A stretch of 42,539 bases of DNA from Phycisphaerales bacterium. GTDB taxonomy: Bacteria > Planctomycetota > Phycisphaerae > Phycisphaerales > UBA1924. Made by a program: the position numbers and the translations under genes. The stretch is from positions 1 through 42,539 of the forward strand of contig JALUWX010000080.1 of the NCBI GenBank assembly GCA_027019265.1. Direction: 5' to 3'. The notes below the pieces were generated by a model that made no database searches, was not told where the DNA came from, and saw only the letters and a list, made by a program, of their open reading frames with translations. The first letter of the stretch is position 1. Every line of letters starts with the position of its first letter. Of this stretch, positions 8,665 to 16,142 are shown in pieces.

Positions 8665-8757
8665 GTACGCAGAGGGGGCAGAGAGCGCGGAGGGCGCAGA
8701 GAAGCAGAAGACATGGGGAACGCGAAGATCGCGAAGGGCTCGAAGGGGAAAGATGGG
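8665..8757 (+). repeat. Repeat A (copy 1): GCAGAG/GCGAAG intergenic repeat
   Basis: Starts with a tract of GCAGAGG-like units (ACGCAGAGGGGGCAGAGA), then an AACGCGAAGATCGCGAAGG core, ending near GAAAGATGGGG. The same two-part sequence recurs at 10461, 11830, 18228 and 20090, always in this orientation. It fills most of the gap between miaA and the next gene. Confidence 0.85.
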
Positions 8758-8845
8758 GCGCCGGGTTTGGTCTTGGGCCTGCTGCGCAGGACCATGGCAC
8801 CGGGTGAATAGCATCACCTATACGAAACGAACGGAGCTATGAGTG

Positions 8846-9358
8846 ATGAAGCAGGTGGGGTTGCGGAAGTTGTTGGTGTATGTGGTCCTGGGCATCATTG
8901 TTGTGGGCGGGGGATCGAAACTGATCTTCTTCCCGGCACGCCCGATGTTTCACAACGTGAAATCTCCGGCGGGTACCAGAGGTCTCTTTGCATTCTGGGC
9001 GGATCCGCCTGTGGTTGTTGGTGATGATGGGAGACAAGAGTTGCACGCTGACTATCTGTTCAACGTGCTTGTCCTGATAGTTCGGAGTTCCGAACCCGAG
9101 CATCGTGGTTGGTCGGGCTCGATCAGTGCCGATATCGATCGATCGGTATTCACCGTGGGAGGGTCGGAGTTCGTCGTTTCGTCTTCGGTGCGTGACACAC
9201 TCATCGTGTTTCGTGACAGCGGGAGCCGATCAGAATGGGGGCTTGAGCAGGATCAGGCTCGAGAGTTCTACGAGTGGGCGACGAACAGTGATGACGAGGG
9301 TCGAGACTTTGTCGTGGAGATTCAGCAGCGTCTTGGAATTGATGTGCTTTCGGAGTGA
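8846..9358 (+). CDS. Hypothetical membrane-anchored protein
   Basis: 170 residues from ATG 8846, preferred over the GTG just before it because GGAG (8833-8836) is nine nt upstream. An N-terminal membrane anchor or uncleaved signal (LLVYVVLGIIVVGGGSKLIF) is followed by a soluble, probably periplasmic, domain rich in charged residues and ending RLGIDVLSE. No recognised motif. The sequence is visibly less GC-rich and has less biased codons than miaA upstream, as do the next hypothetical gene and the one at 10767; these three may be recent arrivals or weakly constrained genes. Function unknown. Confidence 0.7.
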   Translation: MKQVGLRKLLVYVVLGIIVVGGGSKLIFFPARPMFHNVKSPAGTRGLFAFWADPPVVVGDDGRQELHADYLFNVLVLIVRSSEPEHRGWSGSISADIDRSVFTVGGSEFVVSSSVRDTLIVFRDSGSRSEWGLEQDQAREFYEWATNSDDEGRDFVVEIQQRLGIDVLSE

Positions 9359-9432
9359 GGATTGGATGGAGGCTCGGAGGGGGAAGACGGGGAGCGGGGT
9401 TTAGTCATGGCACCGAGTACGGAGGGAATGGA

Positions 9433-10023
9433 TTGAGTGTCTATGAAGTGCGAGGTGGTTTCCCGGTGTTGAAGCCGGGAACTCTGTATCGAGAGACGAC
9501 GACGGTCGGCTCGGCGCTCTTGAAAGTCTGGGCCTCGGTCTTTGCTGTCATGTTTGCTGTATCGATAGTCTTGCTTGTTCGCTCGCCCGGTGACCCTTTG
9601 CTTCCATTGGTCATGCTTGGGCTGTCGATCTTCGTGCTCTTGGTCTTGTTTGTGCTGAACAGCCTGATGGACCGTGCTCCGATCCGGATCTTCACGAGCG
9701 ATGGCGCGCACACGATCGTCTCGAAAGGTCGGCGGCAAGTCGAGTTGGACTCGTGTGACGTTCGGCTGGTGATGACGCGCACGAAGGTGATCGATGCTTC
9801 GAAGTGGAGTTTGTCGGTGCGATCGGAGTCTGAAGCGGAGTGTCTTTGGTGCGAGATCGGATTCCCGCGCGGAGCGGGACGCACGGTGTTGCTCGAGATC
9901 GGGGCCTCGGATGGAAGTGAGTTTGCTCCGGCTCAGTTGGAGCATTGGATGGGGGTGTTTGGGGTTGCGGATGTTGATCGGAAGTCGGGGGTTGCGTACG
10001 GGTCTGTTTCGGTGATCACCTGA
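9433..10023 (+). CDS. Hypothetical membrane protein, two transmembrane helices
   Basis: Start chosen as TTG 9433 because GGAGGG (9421-9426) lies six nt upstream; the frame is open back to GTG 9355, which overlaps the previous stop but would add unconvincing Gly/Arg-rich residues. After about 25 residues (SVYEVRGGFPVLKPGTLYRE) come two close membrane spans (WASVFAVMFAVSIVLLV and LVMLGLSIFVLLVLFVL), then a soluble C-terminal domain of about 110 residues that may be a PH-like beta fold (IRIFTSDGAHTIVSKGRRQVEL). No family recognised. With the upstream gene it forms a same-strand pair about 75 bp apart, of similarly low GC. Confidence 0.62.
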   Translation: MSVYEVRGGFPVLKPGTLYRETTTVGSALLKVWASVFAVMFAVSIVLLVRSPGDPLLPLVMLGLSIFVLLVLFVLNSLMDRAPIRIFTSDGAHTIVSKGRRQVELDSCDVRLVMTRTKVIDASKWSLSVRSESEAECLWCEIGFPRGAGRTVLLEIGASDGSEFAPAQLEHWMGVFGVADVDRKSGVAYGSVSVIT

Positions 10024-10047
10024 ATGGATGAACGGAAAGAGAAAGAT

Positions 10048-10096
10048 CCCCCTCCGTCACGCTGCGCGTGACACCTCCCCCGCACGCGGGGGAGGG
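10048..10096. repeat. Hairpin repeat D (copy 1)
   Basis: Two adjacent perfect hairpins: GTCACGC-TGC-GCGTGAC (10056-10072) and CCTCCCCCGC-AC-GCGGGGGAGG (10074-10095, 10-bp stem). The same pair, with variation, occurs at 18479 and 20284. It sits between convergent genes ending at 10023 and 10134. Confidence 0.8.
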
Positions 10097-10133
10097 TGCG
10101 GGGCGGAATCGTGCTTGTTGATTGACTCGCGGC

Positions 10134-10430
10134 TTAGTCGTCGAGGGAGATGGACTTTGGGCCTTCTTTGCCTGCGGTGCGTTCCATGTAGCCGTCGCCG
10201 CGTTTTTCGTATTTGGTGAAGCCGAGTCGGTCGAGGTTCTCGTTGGAGAGCATGGATTTGGATTTGATGTCGGACCAGTGGCCGGCGATGTTGGGGGGCT
10301 GGATGACCCTTTTGACGGGTTTGCCTTCGTGCTCGGTGAGGGCGTCTTCGCTCATGGATTGGATGAGTTCGAAGGTTTGGCCGGTGCCTTCACCTTGGGG
10401 GTCGAGGTATTCGTAGACGTAGACGGGCAT
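10134..10430 (-). CDS. FmdB-like small protein lacking the zinc-ribbon cysteines
   Basis: 98 residues. The N-terminus MPVYVYEYLDPQGEGTGQTF, then FELIQSMSEDALTEHEGKPVKRVIQPP, follows the FmdB pattern (MPiYeY.C..CG..fE..q.msd..l..CP.Cg..v.r.i..p). However, there is no cysteine in the protein, so the zinc ribbon cannot form as usual. The C-terminus (SMLSNENLDRLGFTKYEKRGDGYMERTAGKEGP) is an extension that I believe is shared with other planctomycete members. The start ATG at 10430 follows a TACAAT hexamer by five nt. Function of FmdB proteins is poorly known. Confidence 0.78.
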   Translation of the reverse strand: MPVYVYEYLDPQGEGTGQTFELIQSMSEDALTEHEGKPVKRVIQPPNIAGHWSDIKSKSMLSNENLDRLGFTKYEKRGDGYMERTAGKEGPKSISLDD

Positions 10431-10435
10431 GGGGG

Positions 10436-10441
10436 ATTGTA
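10436..10441 (-). promoter_or_regulatory. -10-like element TACAAT before FmdB-like gene
   Basis: TACAAT-CCCCC-ATG on the minus strand. The arrangement is nearly identical to that of purB (20066-20071). Confidence 0.55.
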
Positions 10442-10460
10442 GGGGGGTGGGGGGAGGTGA

Positions 10461-10577
10461 GGTACGCGGAGGGTGCGGAGATCACGCGGAGGACGCGGAG
10501 AAGTCAGGAAGACATTGAACGCGAAGATCGCGAAGGGCTCGAAGATGGGGGAAGACAGCGAGCGTGTGTGGTGGGTT
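10461..10577 (+). repeat. Repeat A (copy 2)
   Basis: GGTACGCGGAGG tract, then GAAGACATTGAACGCGAAG, ATCGCGAAGGGCTCGAAG and a tail containing GACAGCGAGCGTGTGTGG. The core and tail match copy 3 (11830) almost base for base for about 80 bp. Confidence 0.88.
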
Positions 10578-10589
10578 GGGATTGTCCTG

Positions 10590-10683
10590 CGCCCCTCCGG
10601 GGCGATGGGGATGTGGAGGCTGTGTATCCACGGGCAACGCTGGCGCGTTGCCCGTGGCAAAGGGCCTTGGCTCCTTCGGAGCC
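10590..10683. repeat. Three consecutive hairpins in intergenic array
   Basis: CGCCCC-TCC-GGGGCG (10590-10604); a 13-bp perfect stem CCACGGGCAACGC / GCGTTGCCCGTGG with loop TGGC (10628-10657); GGCTCC-TTC-GGAGCC (10669-10683). They fill the part of the 10431-10766 gap that module C takes up in other arrays. Confidence 0.7.
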
Positions 10684-10730
10684 TGGGGGGGGGGAGGCCG
10701 GAGGAAGACAAGACTTTGGGCGCGACTGGT

Positions 10731-10765
10731 TCCTGCATTGCCCTCCGGGTCAAAGCGGGGCACCC
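10731..10765. repeat. Degenerate hairpin repeat B (copy 2)
   Basis: GTTCCTGCATTGCCCTCCGG, then GTCAAAGCGGGGCACCC: a decayed version of the CCTGCTTTACCC-TTCG-GGGTAAAGCAGG hairpin, keeping the trailing GGGCACCC. It ends one base before the stop codon of the minus-strand gene at 10767. Confidence 0.6.
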
Positions 10766-10766
10766 T

Positions 10767-11426
10767 TCAATCAGCTTCATCAAGGATCGTGATGTGGAAC
10801 TTGTACCAGTACCGGATCTCTGATCCCTGGAACTGAAATGGATCATCAACCTGGGGTTCGTGAGCTCGCAAGACAGAGTTCAACTCGGTGCTGAGATTCA
10901 AGTCGGAGTCAGAGATGATCGCAAGACAGAGTGTTTGTTCTTTCGCATTGACCATCGCATGTCCGGCGGCGCATATCGGTGTTTGCCGCGCGATGTAGAT
11001 CTTTGAACTCGTTGCCGTTCTGGACACCCATGCGGGGCAAAAAGGTGACTCCAGCGCTTCGCGCAGGACGATTGTCGCGTTGCCGGATTTTGGTTCATAG
11101 TCGAACGATTCGAGAGGATCAAAGCTTGGTTGGACTCCGATTTTTATAAGCAGCATGAACGAGTCGATGACGTTGCCCTTGATGTACACGACATCAACCA
11201 CATCACCCGGCTCAATCCGGATCTTGTCAGTATCAACACCCATGAAGCCGAAATCGGTGTCGATCAGCGACTTCATACTGGCTTTATCGAGAGTGATCTC
11301 GATCGATCTGGATTGCGCGTATCGACGAGCAAGAAAGAGCGAAAGTGCTACGCACACAACAACAGCGACACACACGGCCGTTCTGAAGGGCTTTCTGAAC
11401 TTATTTGCTTTTGGGTCGTCAACCAT
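10767..11426 (-). CDS. Hypothetical protein with N-terminal membrane anchor
   Basis: 219 residues from ATG 11426 (MVDDPKANKFRKPF); TTG 11435 is an alternative, and no clear Shine-Dalgarno helps to decide. One N-terminal span (AVCVAVVVCVALSLFLA) precedes a soluble domain with five cysteines (FCPAW, PICAAG, LCLAI) and a long acidic C-terminus (WYKFHITILDEAD). No recognisable family. Codon use is noticeably AT-richer than in neighbouring conserved genes. Its 3' end runs into a degenerate B repeat, and its last codons lie next to repeat sequence. Confidence 0.62.
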   Translation of the reverse strand: MVDDPKANKFRKPFRTAVCVAVVVCVALSLFLARRYAQSRSIEITLDKASMKSLIDTDFGFMGVDTDKIRIEPGDVVDVVYIKGNVIDSFMLLIKIGVQPSFDPLESFDYEPKSGNATIVLREALESPFCPAWVSRTATSSKIYIARQTPICAAGHAMVNAKEQTLCLAIISDSDLNLSTELNSVLRAHEPQVDDPFQFQGSEIRYWYKFHITILDEAD

Positions 11427-11459
11427 ACCGAGCAAGTACGATCGCTCAGGAGTGCGGGG

Positions 11460-11795
11460 TCAGCCGAAGTATTGGCCGGAGTCGGTGTCTTGCATTTTCC
11501 AGCCCATGGATTTGCAGAGTTTGGAGAGGACGGGCCAGGCGAAGTCGGTGTCGAGGACGACGACCATGGCTTGGTTGAGGGTGTCGTGTCCTTGGGCGTA
11601 TTCGACGGTGAAGCCCGGGCCGTGGAGGATCATGGTGCCGAGGCGTTTGAGGGTGGTGCCGTCGGGTCTGGTGTTGAAGCGTGCGCATGCGGCTTCGAAG
11701 TCTCGGGGGGTTCCGAGGGGGTCTGCGCCGGCGAAGGGGTCGTCGGGGTTTTTGGGTTTGGTGAGGACGAGGATGCGCTTTTTGCGTTTGGCCAT
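11460..11795 (-). CDS. Small conserved-looking hypothetical protein
   Basis: 111 residues: a very basic start (MAKRKKRILVLTKPKNPDD), a Gly/Pro-rich linker, then a compact soluble domain (FEAACARFNTRPDGTTLKRLGTM ending about residue 54, and VEYAQGHDTLNQAMVVV) finishing MQDTDSGQYFG. No membrane segment or known motif. Codon use is typical of core genes here. The start at 11795 is nine nt after a TAAACT hexamer with no Shine-Dalgarno, as for leuS. Probably cytosolic; function unknown. Confidence 0.75.
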   Translation of the reverse strand: MAKRKKRILVLTKPKNPDDPFAGADPLGTPRDFEAACARFNTRPDGTTLKRLGTMILHGPGFTVEYAQGHDTLNQAMVVVLDTDFAWPVLSKLCKSMGWKMQDTDSGQYFG

Positions 11796-11804
11796 GACGG
11801 GGGG

Positions 11805-11810
11805 AGTTTA
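11805..11810 (-). promoter_or_regulatory. -10-like element TAAACT before hypothetical gene
   Basis: Nine nt to the ATG at 11795, allowing a leader of two or three nt at most. Confidence 0.45.
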
Positions 11811-11829
11811 GGGGGGATTGGGGGGGAGG

Positions 11830-12090
11830 GGTACGCAGAGGTGGCAGAGAGCGCTGAGGACGCAGAGAAGACAGGAAGACATTGAACGCGAAGATCGCGA
11901 AGGGCGCGAAGATGGGGGAAGACAGCGAGCGTGTGTGGTGGACGAGGGTGGGGAGGTGAGAAGGCGAGATAGGGGAGCCTTCACCCCGGCCCTCTCCCGT
12001 CGGCGACGGGAGAGGGAGGAAGAGAAGACATGAAGACATTGGGGGCGAGTGTCTTCCTGCTTTACCCTTCGGGGTAAAGCAGGGCACCCA
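11830..12090 (+). repeat. Modular repeat array A-C-B
   Basis: Module A at 11830-11942, near-identical to copy 2. Module C at 11976-12016, containing a 12-bp perfect stem CCCTCTCCCGTC / GACGGGAGAGGG with loop GGC (11990-12016). Module B at 12056-12090, a 12-bp perfect stem CCTGCTTTACCC / GGGTAAAGCAGG closed by a TTCG tetraloop (12056-12083) and followed by GGCACCC. The array accounts for most of the 316-bp gap 11796-12111; no gene is seen in it. It ends about 20 bp from the stop of the response-regulator gene. Confidence 0.88.
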
Positions 12091-12111
12091 GCGTGTATGG
12101 TGGTTGGGTGA

Positions 12112-12591
12112 TTAGTCGTCGTCGTCGAGGAAGCCCAGTTCGTCGTCTCGTTCGTCGATGAGTTCGACGGCTTTATCGAGGAGGAGGGCGAGGGGGACGG
12201 GTTTTTGCATGTAGGCGTCTACACCCAGGGATTCGCCGTAGGCCTGGTGTCGTTTGCCTTCGTTGGCGGTGACCATGATGACGATGGGGGAGTCGGGGTT
12301 GCCCTTGATCTTTTCGAGCGCGAGGAAGCCCGAGCGTTTGGGGAGCATCATGTCGAGGATGACGATGTCGGGTGGGTCTTGTTGGCAGATCCGGACGGCT
12401 TCGTCGCCGTCGCCGGCGGTGAGGGTGAGGGCGCCTTCGGATTGGAAGGCGGCGTCGATGGCTTCTCGGATGTCTCGTTCGTCGTCCACGATGAGGACTC
12501 GGACGTCGAGGAGGCGGCCTTCGTCGAAGTCGGTGTCGATGGGGGCTTGTTCGTCGTGGGGGTCGTGGTGGGTGTCGTCGGCGGTGCTCAT
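12112..12591 (-). CDS. Single-domain response regulator (CheY-like receiver)
   Basis: 159 residues: an acidic, His-containing N-terminal tail (about 28 residues), one receiver domain and an acidic C-terminal tail (DDELGFLDDDD). The receiver has the acidic pair D36/D37 (LIVDDERD), phosphoacceptor D80 (VILDMMLPKRSG), switch Thr T108 (MVTANEG) and Lys K130 (YMQKPVP). No output domain is fused, so it should act by protein contact. No histidine kinase is adjacent. The gene starts 54 bp after the acyltransferase stop and may be co-transcribed with it. Confident on family; partner unknown. Confidence 0.92.
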   Translation of the reverse strand: MSTADDTHHDPHDEQAPIDTDFDEGRLLDVRVLIVDDERDIREAIDAAFQSEGALTLTAGDGDEAVRICQQDPPDIVILDMMLPKRSGFLALEKIKGNPDSPIVIMVTANEGKRHQAYGESLGVDAYMQKPVPLALLLDKAVELIDERDDELGFLDDDD

Positions 12592-12645
12592 GTCGGGGGG
12601 GTCCTGTGCTGGCTGGTTGGGTGGGTAGGTGTCGTGGTGGTGTAC

Positions 12646-13749
12646 CTATTTGAGCTGGGTGAGGTTGTGCTTTTTGAGGTAGGCGCGGTCTCGGTCGGAT
12701 TGATCGATGATTTTGGCGAGTTCTTCGTCGGTCATCCAGGGGAGTTGGCGGAGTTTGTCTTTGAGCGGCTCGGGGAACGGCTTATCGAGTCGCTCGTGCC
12801 TTGGTCGGCTCTTCCAGATTCGGTGCATCCAGAGGTACTGTTCCGGTGCGTTTCGGACCATCTGCTCGATGGCGCGGCGATACCTCGCTGTGATGTAGAA
12901 AAGGGGGTCGGGCTGGGCGTTCCAGTCTTCGGGGGTGTACGCATCCAGGACTTCGATGCGGTAGTGCATGGGTTTGGAGGTGCCCGGTTCGATGGGCATG
13001 CGGCGGGCGGTGCCGACGATGATGTTGGCGTTGAACTGGAGGGCGGTGAGGCCGATGGATTTGTAGCTTGAGGCGAGGCGGCCGAAGAAGGGGACCTGGA
13101 GTCCTCGGTCTCCGGCGTTTTGGTCGGCGACGAATGCGACGGCTTTGCCTTGGCGCATGAGCTCGGGCATTTTGTTCATGGCGCCGAACTTATCGAGGAG
13201 CTCGAGGCCTCTTCGGGCTCGGGTTTGGCGGACCCAGTCGTCTGCGGGGCGGAGGTCGAGGGGTCTATAGACGGCGTGGGCTTGGAATCCGAGGAGGGCC
13301 ATGGTGTATCCGACGACTTCCCAGTTGCCGCAGTGGGCGGTGAGGAGGAGGGAGGGTCGGTCGGAGAGGAGGAGGCGCATGGTGGGCTCGAGGGGGCCGA
13401 GCTCGATGTAGTCGGTCCATGCGTCTTCGGAGAGGAGTCTTGGGACGACGGCGAGCTCGCAGGCGAGCATGGCGAGGTGTTCGTAGGACTTGAGGACGAG
13501 TTCTCGTCGCTGGTCGTTGGTTTCGAGGTGGGGGAGCGCGAGTTCGAGTCGCTCCATGGCTTTGAGGACGCGCTTCTTGTTGGGTTTGGATGCACCGAAG
13601 GCGCGGCCCAGCTTTCGTGCTCCGGAGAGGACGGTGGGGAGGGGGAAGACGTGCGCCGGGGTGAGCGCGGTGCGCAGTGCGGCGTAGGTCAGGGGTTGGA
13701 TGAGGGCGCGCTGGGTGAGCGTGAGCTGTGCGCGTGGGTCGCGGGCCAT
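12646..13749 (-). CDS. LpxL/HtrB-family lipid acyltransferase
   Basis: 367 residues. Contains the catalytic H(x)4E motif in LLLTAHCGNWEVVGYTMA, then KAVAFVADQNAGDRGLQVPFFG and the C-terminal block YLWMHRIWKSRP, all marks of the lysophospholipid/lipid A acyltransferase family. A mildly hydrophobic N-terminal stretch (IQPLTYAALRTALTPAHVFPLPTV, positions about 17-40) could associate with the inner membrane. It probably acylates lipid A or a related envelope lipid, in line with the gmhB/waaF-like genes at 36-38 kb. The gene lies 25 bp downstream of the coiled-coil membrane protein gene (13775) on the same strand, suggesting an operon. The exact acyl acceptor cannot be told from sequence. Confidence 0.88.
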   Translation of the reverse strand: MARDPRAQLTLTQRALIQPLTYAALRTALTPAHVFPLPTVLSGARKLGRAFGASKPNKKRVLKAMERLELALPHLETNDQRRELVLKSYEHLAMLACELAVVPRLLSEDAWTDYIELGPLEPTMRLLLSDRPSLLLTAHCGNWEVVGYTMALLGFQAHAVYRPLDLRPADDWVRQTRARRGLELLDKFGAMNKMPELMRQGKAVAFVADQNAGDRGLQVPFFGRLASSYKSIGLTALQFNANIIVGTARRMPIEPGTSKPMHYRIEVLDAYTPEDWNAQPDPLFYITARYRRAIEQMVRNAPEQYLWMHRIWKSRPRHERLDKPFPEPLKDKLRQLPWMTDEELAKIIDQSDRDRAYLKKHNLTQLK

Positions 13750-13774
13750 GGGCTCTTGCTCTTGGGTGCGCGGG

Positions 13775-15151
13775 TTAGTTGGGGAAGTCGCCGATGAGGG
13801 TTTGGAGGCGGTTTGCGTTCAGGAGGGGGATGGAGGCGTCTTCGGCGCGGACGAGGAGCTCGTCGTAGCGTTGGATTTCGCGCTGGAGACGGACGTACTC
13901 CTGGATGGCGGCGACGGGGGCGCCGGGGCCGGGAGGGGGGGGGAGGGTCGGCTTTTCACCCAGGACGATGAAGTCGATGTCACCGACGACTTCGTCTTCG
14001 ACGGTGCCGCCCCATTGTTCGATGAGGGCTGCGAGGTCGTCGGTTTCGTGGCGGCGGGCGATGCCGTCGCCGTCGATGTCGAAGAGCCCGTCCACGACGA
14101 ACTTGTAGGTTTTCTTGGGGTCGTAGACGGCGTTGGCGATGATGTCGCCACGGATGATGGGGTTGCCCTGGGACTGGGTGATGATGCGGGCGCGGGAGAA
14201 GTCGTCCTGGACGTTGACGATTTCGATGACGGCTTTGCCGGGGGCGTAGTCGCCTTCGGCGTTTTCGACCCCGATGTCGGTTGCAGTGGAGTAGACGGCG
14301 AAGGTCATGCCCAGGACGGCTTTGTCTTTGCGGCCGATGGAGATGAGGACTTCGTCGTTCTCGGAGATGACCTGGTCGATGGCGCCGTCCACGAGTTCGG
14401 CTTCGTTGAGGGGGAGGAGGCGGTCGGACTTGCCTTGGCCGCGGAGGGCGGCGAGCTGGTCGCGGAGGAGGTTGTTGTCCCGGACGGTCTGGTCGAGGAG
14501 GTTCTGGAGGCGATCGACTTCGGAGCCCGAGTCGGCGCGGACTTCGTCGATGCGGTTGTTGAGTTTCTCTTCGACGTTGTCGATGGTGCCGTCCACGTAG
14601 GAGACGCGGGTCGCGTAGTCGTCCATGTTGGCTTGCATGCGCCCGGCGGTTTCGTTGAAGGAGGCTTCGATGGCGGCGACGCGCTCGGCTTCGGCTTGGG
14701 CGAAGTCCTGGGCGGCTTGGCGTGCGCTTTCGGCTTCGGTGAGTTGTTCGTTGAGTGAGGCGATGCGGTCGTTTTTGCGTGAGAGGAGGTCGAAGAGGGC
14801 GCCTTCGTTTGCGTCGTCGAAGCGTGCGAGGCGGTCGCGGTATTCGGTCATGGAGGTGGAGTCGTCGCCGGTGATGTTTCCGATGAGTTCGGAGCGGTTT
14901 GCGGCGAGGTACTCGACGACGGTTTGGCGGTTTTGGCGCGCTTCGTCGAGGATGGCGCGGATGGCTGCTTGTTCGCGCTGTGAGGAGGAGATGAAGTCGT
15001 CGTAGGACTCTTGTGCTTCGGTGAGGTCGTTCTTGGCGCGTTGGGCTTGGCCGTAGAACACCATGGTGGTCACGAAGAAGGCGAGGGAGAGGGCGCCGAG
15101 GATGGTGATGGTGACGGCGACGCCGATGCTTGCTCCGGTGCGTGCGGCCAT
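13775..15151 (-). CDS. Membrane-anchored coiled-coil protein with possible BRCT-like region
   Basis: 458 residues. One N-terminal span (GVAVTITILGALSLAFFVTTMVF), then long heptad-rich helices to about residue 250 (RAKNDLTEAQESYDDF, SLNEQLTEAESARQAAQDFA, LQNLLDQTVRDNNLLRDQL). A beta-rich domain follows with GMTFAVYSTATDIGVENAEG and a segment YKFVVDGLFDIDGDGIARRH, then DLAALIEQWGGTVEDEVVGD and FIVLGEKP. The stretch LAALIEQWGGTVEDEV...DIDFIVLG resembles the start of a BRCT domain. A Pro-rich linker (PPPPGPGAP) and a last helix end the protein. The ATG at 15151 has GGAG upstream. Probably an envelope-spanning or chromosome/envelope-linking scaffold; function unknown. Confidence 0.8.
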   Translation of the reverse strand: MAARTGASIGVAVTITILGALSLAFFVTTMVFYGQAQRAKNDLTEAQESYDDFISSSQREQAAIRAILDEARQNRQTVVEYLAANRSELIGNITGDDSTSMTEYRDRLARFDDANEGALFDLLSRKNDRIASLNEQLTEAESARQAAQDFAQAEAERVAAIEASFNETAGRMQANMDDYATRVSYVDGTIDNVEEKLNNRIDEVRADSGSEVDRLQNLLDQTVRDNNLLRDQLAALRGQGKSDRLLPLNEAELVDGAIDQVISENDEVLISIGRKDKAVLGMTFAVYSTATDIGVENAEGDYAPGKAVIEIVNVQDDFSRARIITQSQGNPIIRGDIIANAVYDPKKTYKFVVDGLFDIDGDGIARRHETDDLAALIEQWGGTVEDEVVGDIDFIVLGEKPTLPPPPGPGAPVAAIQEYVRLQREIQRYDELLVRAEDASIPLLNANRLQTLIGDFPN

Positions 15152-15248
15152 GATGGTCTCCGGGAGGTCGTTGGGGCCGCGGGTTGGGGCGGCTTTGTTC
15201 GTGAGGGCGACCCTTCATTCTGGGGGTCGCGTTGGTGTTCTACTCGAT

Positions 15249-15293
15249 CCGCACGTTTTCCTTGACGGTTCGTGCGGGTCGTCATCCTATGGT
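15249..15293 (+). promoter_or_regulatory. Possible promoter with inverted-repeat operator
   Basis: TTGACG (15262-15267) resembles a -35 box, with TCCTAT (15285-15290) 17 bp on as a weak -10. A 7-bp inverted repeat, CCGCACG (15249-15255) and CGTGCGG (15271-15277), flanks the -35 box, as an operator would. It would serve the dockerin gene at 15369 with a leader of about 70 nt. Confidence 0.35.
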
Positions 15294-15368
15294 GTGGTTG
15301 AGGGGTCGTGTCCGTGGTGCGTTGAAATTGTGCGGGCGTGGTTTGCGACGATGAAGAGGAGATCGGGT

Positions 15369-16142
15369 ATGCGGAGCTTTGGATTGGTGTGCGCGTCGTT
15401 GGTGGTTGGTCTTTTGTCGGGTTCGGCGTTGGGATCTCCGGGGGCGGAGTATTCGATCGATGACGGGGCGGGGAACTTCAATATTGGGCCTTCGAGCTTT
15501 GATGCGCGGATGACGTGGATCAATGCTTTTGAGGCGCCGGAGGGTGGGGACACGATCCGGGTGGTGCGGGTGTCGTTCGGGGATATCGAGAACAACGACG
15601 GGGTTCCCGGGCCGACGGGGGTGACGGTTGCGGTGCTGAACGATCCGACGGATGACTTTGATCTGTCGGACGCGGTGCTGGTGGGGACGGGGACGGGGGA
15701 ATGGGTGGATGGGGCTCCGAACGAGTTTCTGGAGTTTGCGGTGAGCCCTTCGGAGGTTTCGGGGGTGTTTTTCGTGGCGGTGGAGATGGATGTGCTGGAA
15801 CGGGCGAACCCGGCTCGGATGGATCCTCAGTCCCCCACTGCTGGGACGCAGAGTTGGTTGGTGTACAACCCGGAGTCCCGCTTGGACGACATCGGGAACT
15901 CGAAGTTCATTCTGCGGATGGCGGATTCTGCGTTTGTGGGGGCATGGATGATCCGTGCGGTGAGCGCGGGGGACTGTGTCGCGGATCTGAGTGGGGATGG
16001 GGCGCTGGACTTCTTTGATGTGAGCGCGTTTCTGTCGGCGTTTGGGTCGGGGGATGTGTGCGCGGACTTCACGGCGGATGGGGAGCTGGATTTCTTCGAT
16101 ATGAGCGAGTTTTTGTCGTTGTTTGGGTCGGGGTGTCCGTGA
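15369..16142 (+). CDS. Secreted protein with GC-type dockerin tail
   Basis: 257 residues from ATG 15369, which has AGAGGAGA eight nt upstream; ATG 15351 is possible but would put that Shine-Dalgarno inside the coding sequence. Signal peptide MRSFGLVCASLVVGLLSGSALG-SPG. The mature region is a single domain of about 160 residues (PGAEYSIDDGAGNFNIGPSS...) of beta-rich look, with no known motif. It is followed by a two-loop dockerin (VADLSGDGALDFFDVSAF and ADFTADGELDFFDMSEF) ending GSGCP. Smallest of the four dockerin proteins in the window. The N-terminal domain might bind a ligand or surface, but nothing in the sequence shows it. Confidence 0.85.
   Translation: MRSFGLVCASLVVGLLSGSALGSPGAEYSIDDGAGNFNIGPSSFDARMTWINAFEAPEGGDTIRVVRVSFGDIENNDGVPGPTGVTVAVLNDPTDDFDLSDAVLVGTGTGEWVDGAPNEFLEFAVSPSEVSGVFFVAVEMDVLERANPARMDPQSPTAGTQSWLVYNPESRLDDIGNSKFILRMADSAFVGAWMIRAVSAGDCVADLSGDGALDFFDVSAFLSAFGSGDVCADFTADGELDFFDMSEFLSLFGSGCP

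Noticed and set aside
6883..8817. 644-residue minus-strand frame across miaA and the FtsB-like gene
   Set aside because: It covers two convincing plus-strand genes and reads as low-complexity Arg/Pro/His. Its MFHVEH stretch is only the parS palindrome read from the other strand.
8944..8963. Second parS-like site (TGTTTCAC AAC GTGAAATC)
   Set aside because: The half-sites are separated by three extra bases and the right arm is imperfect; ParB needs contiguous half-sites, and the sequence is coding.
12013..12040. Polypurine GGGAGGAAGAGAAGACATG read as a ribosome site and start
   Set aside because: Lies within module C/B spacer sequence, and the frame after the ATG closes quickly.
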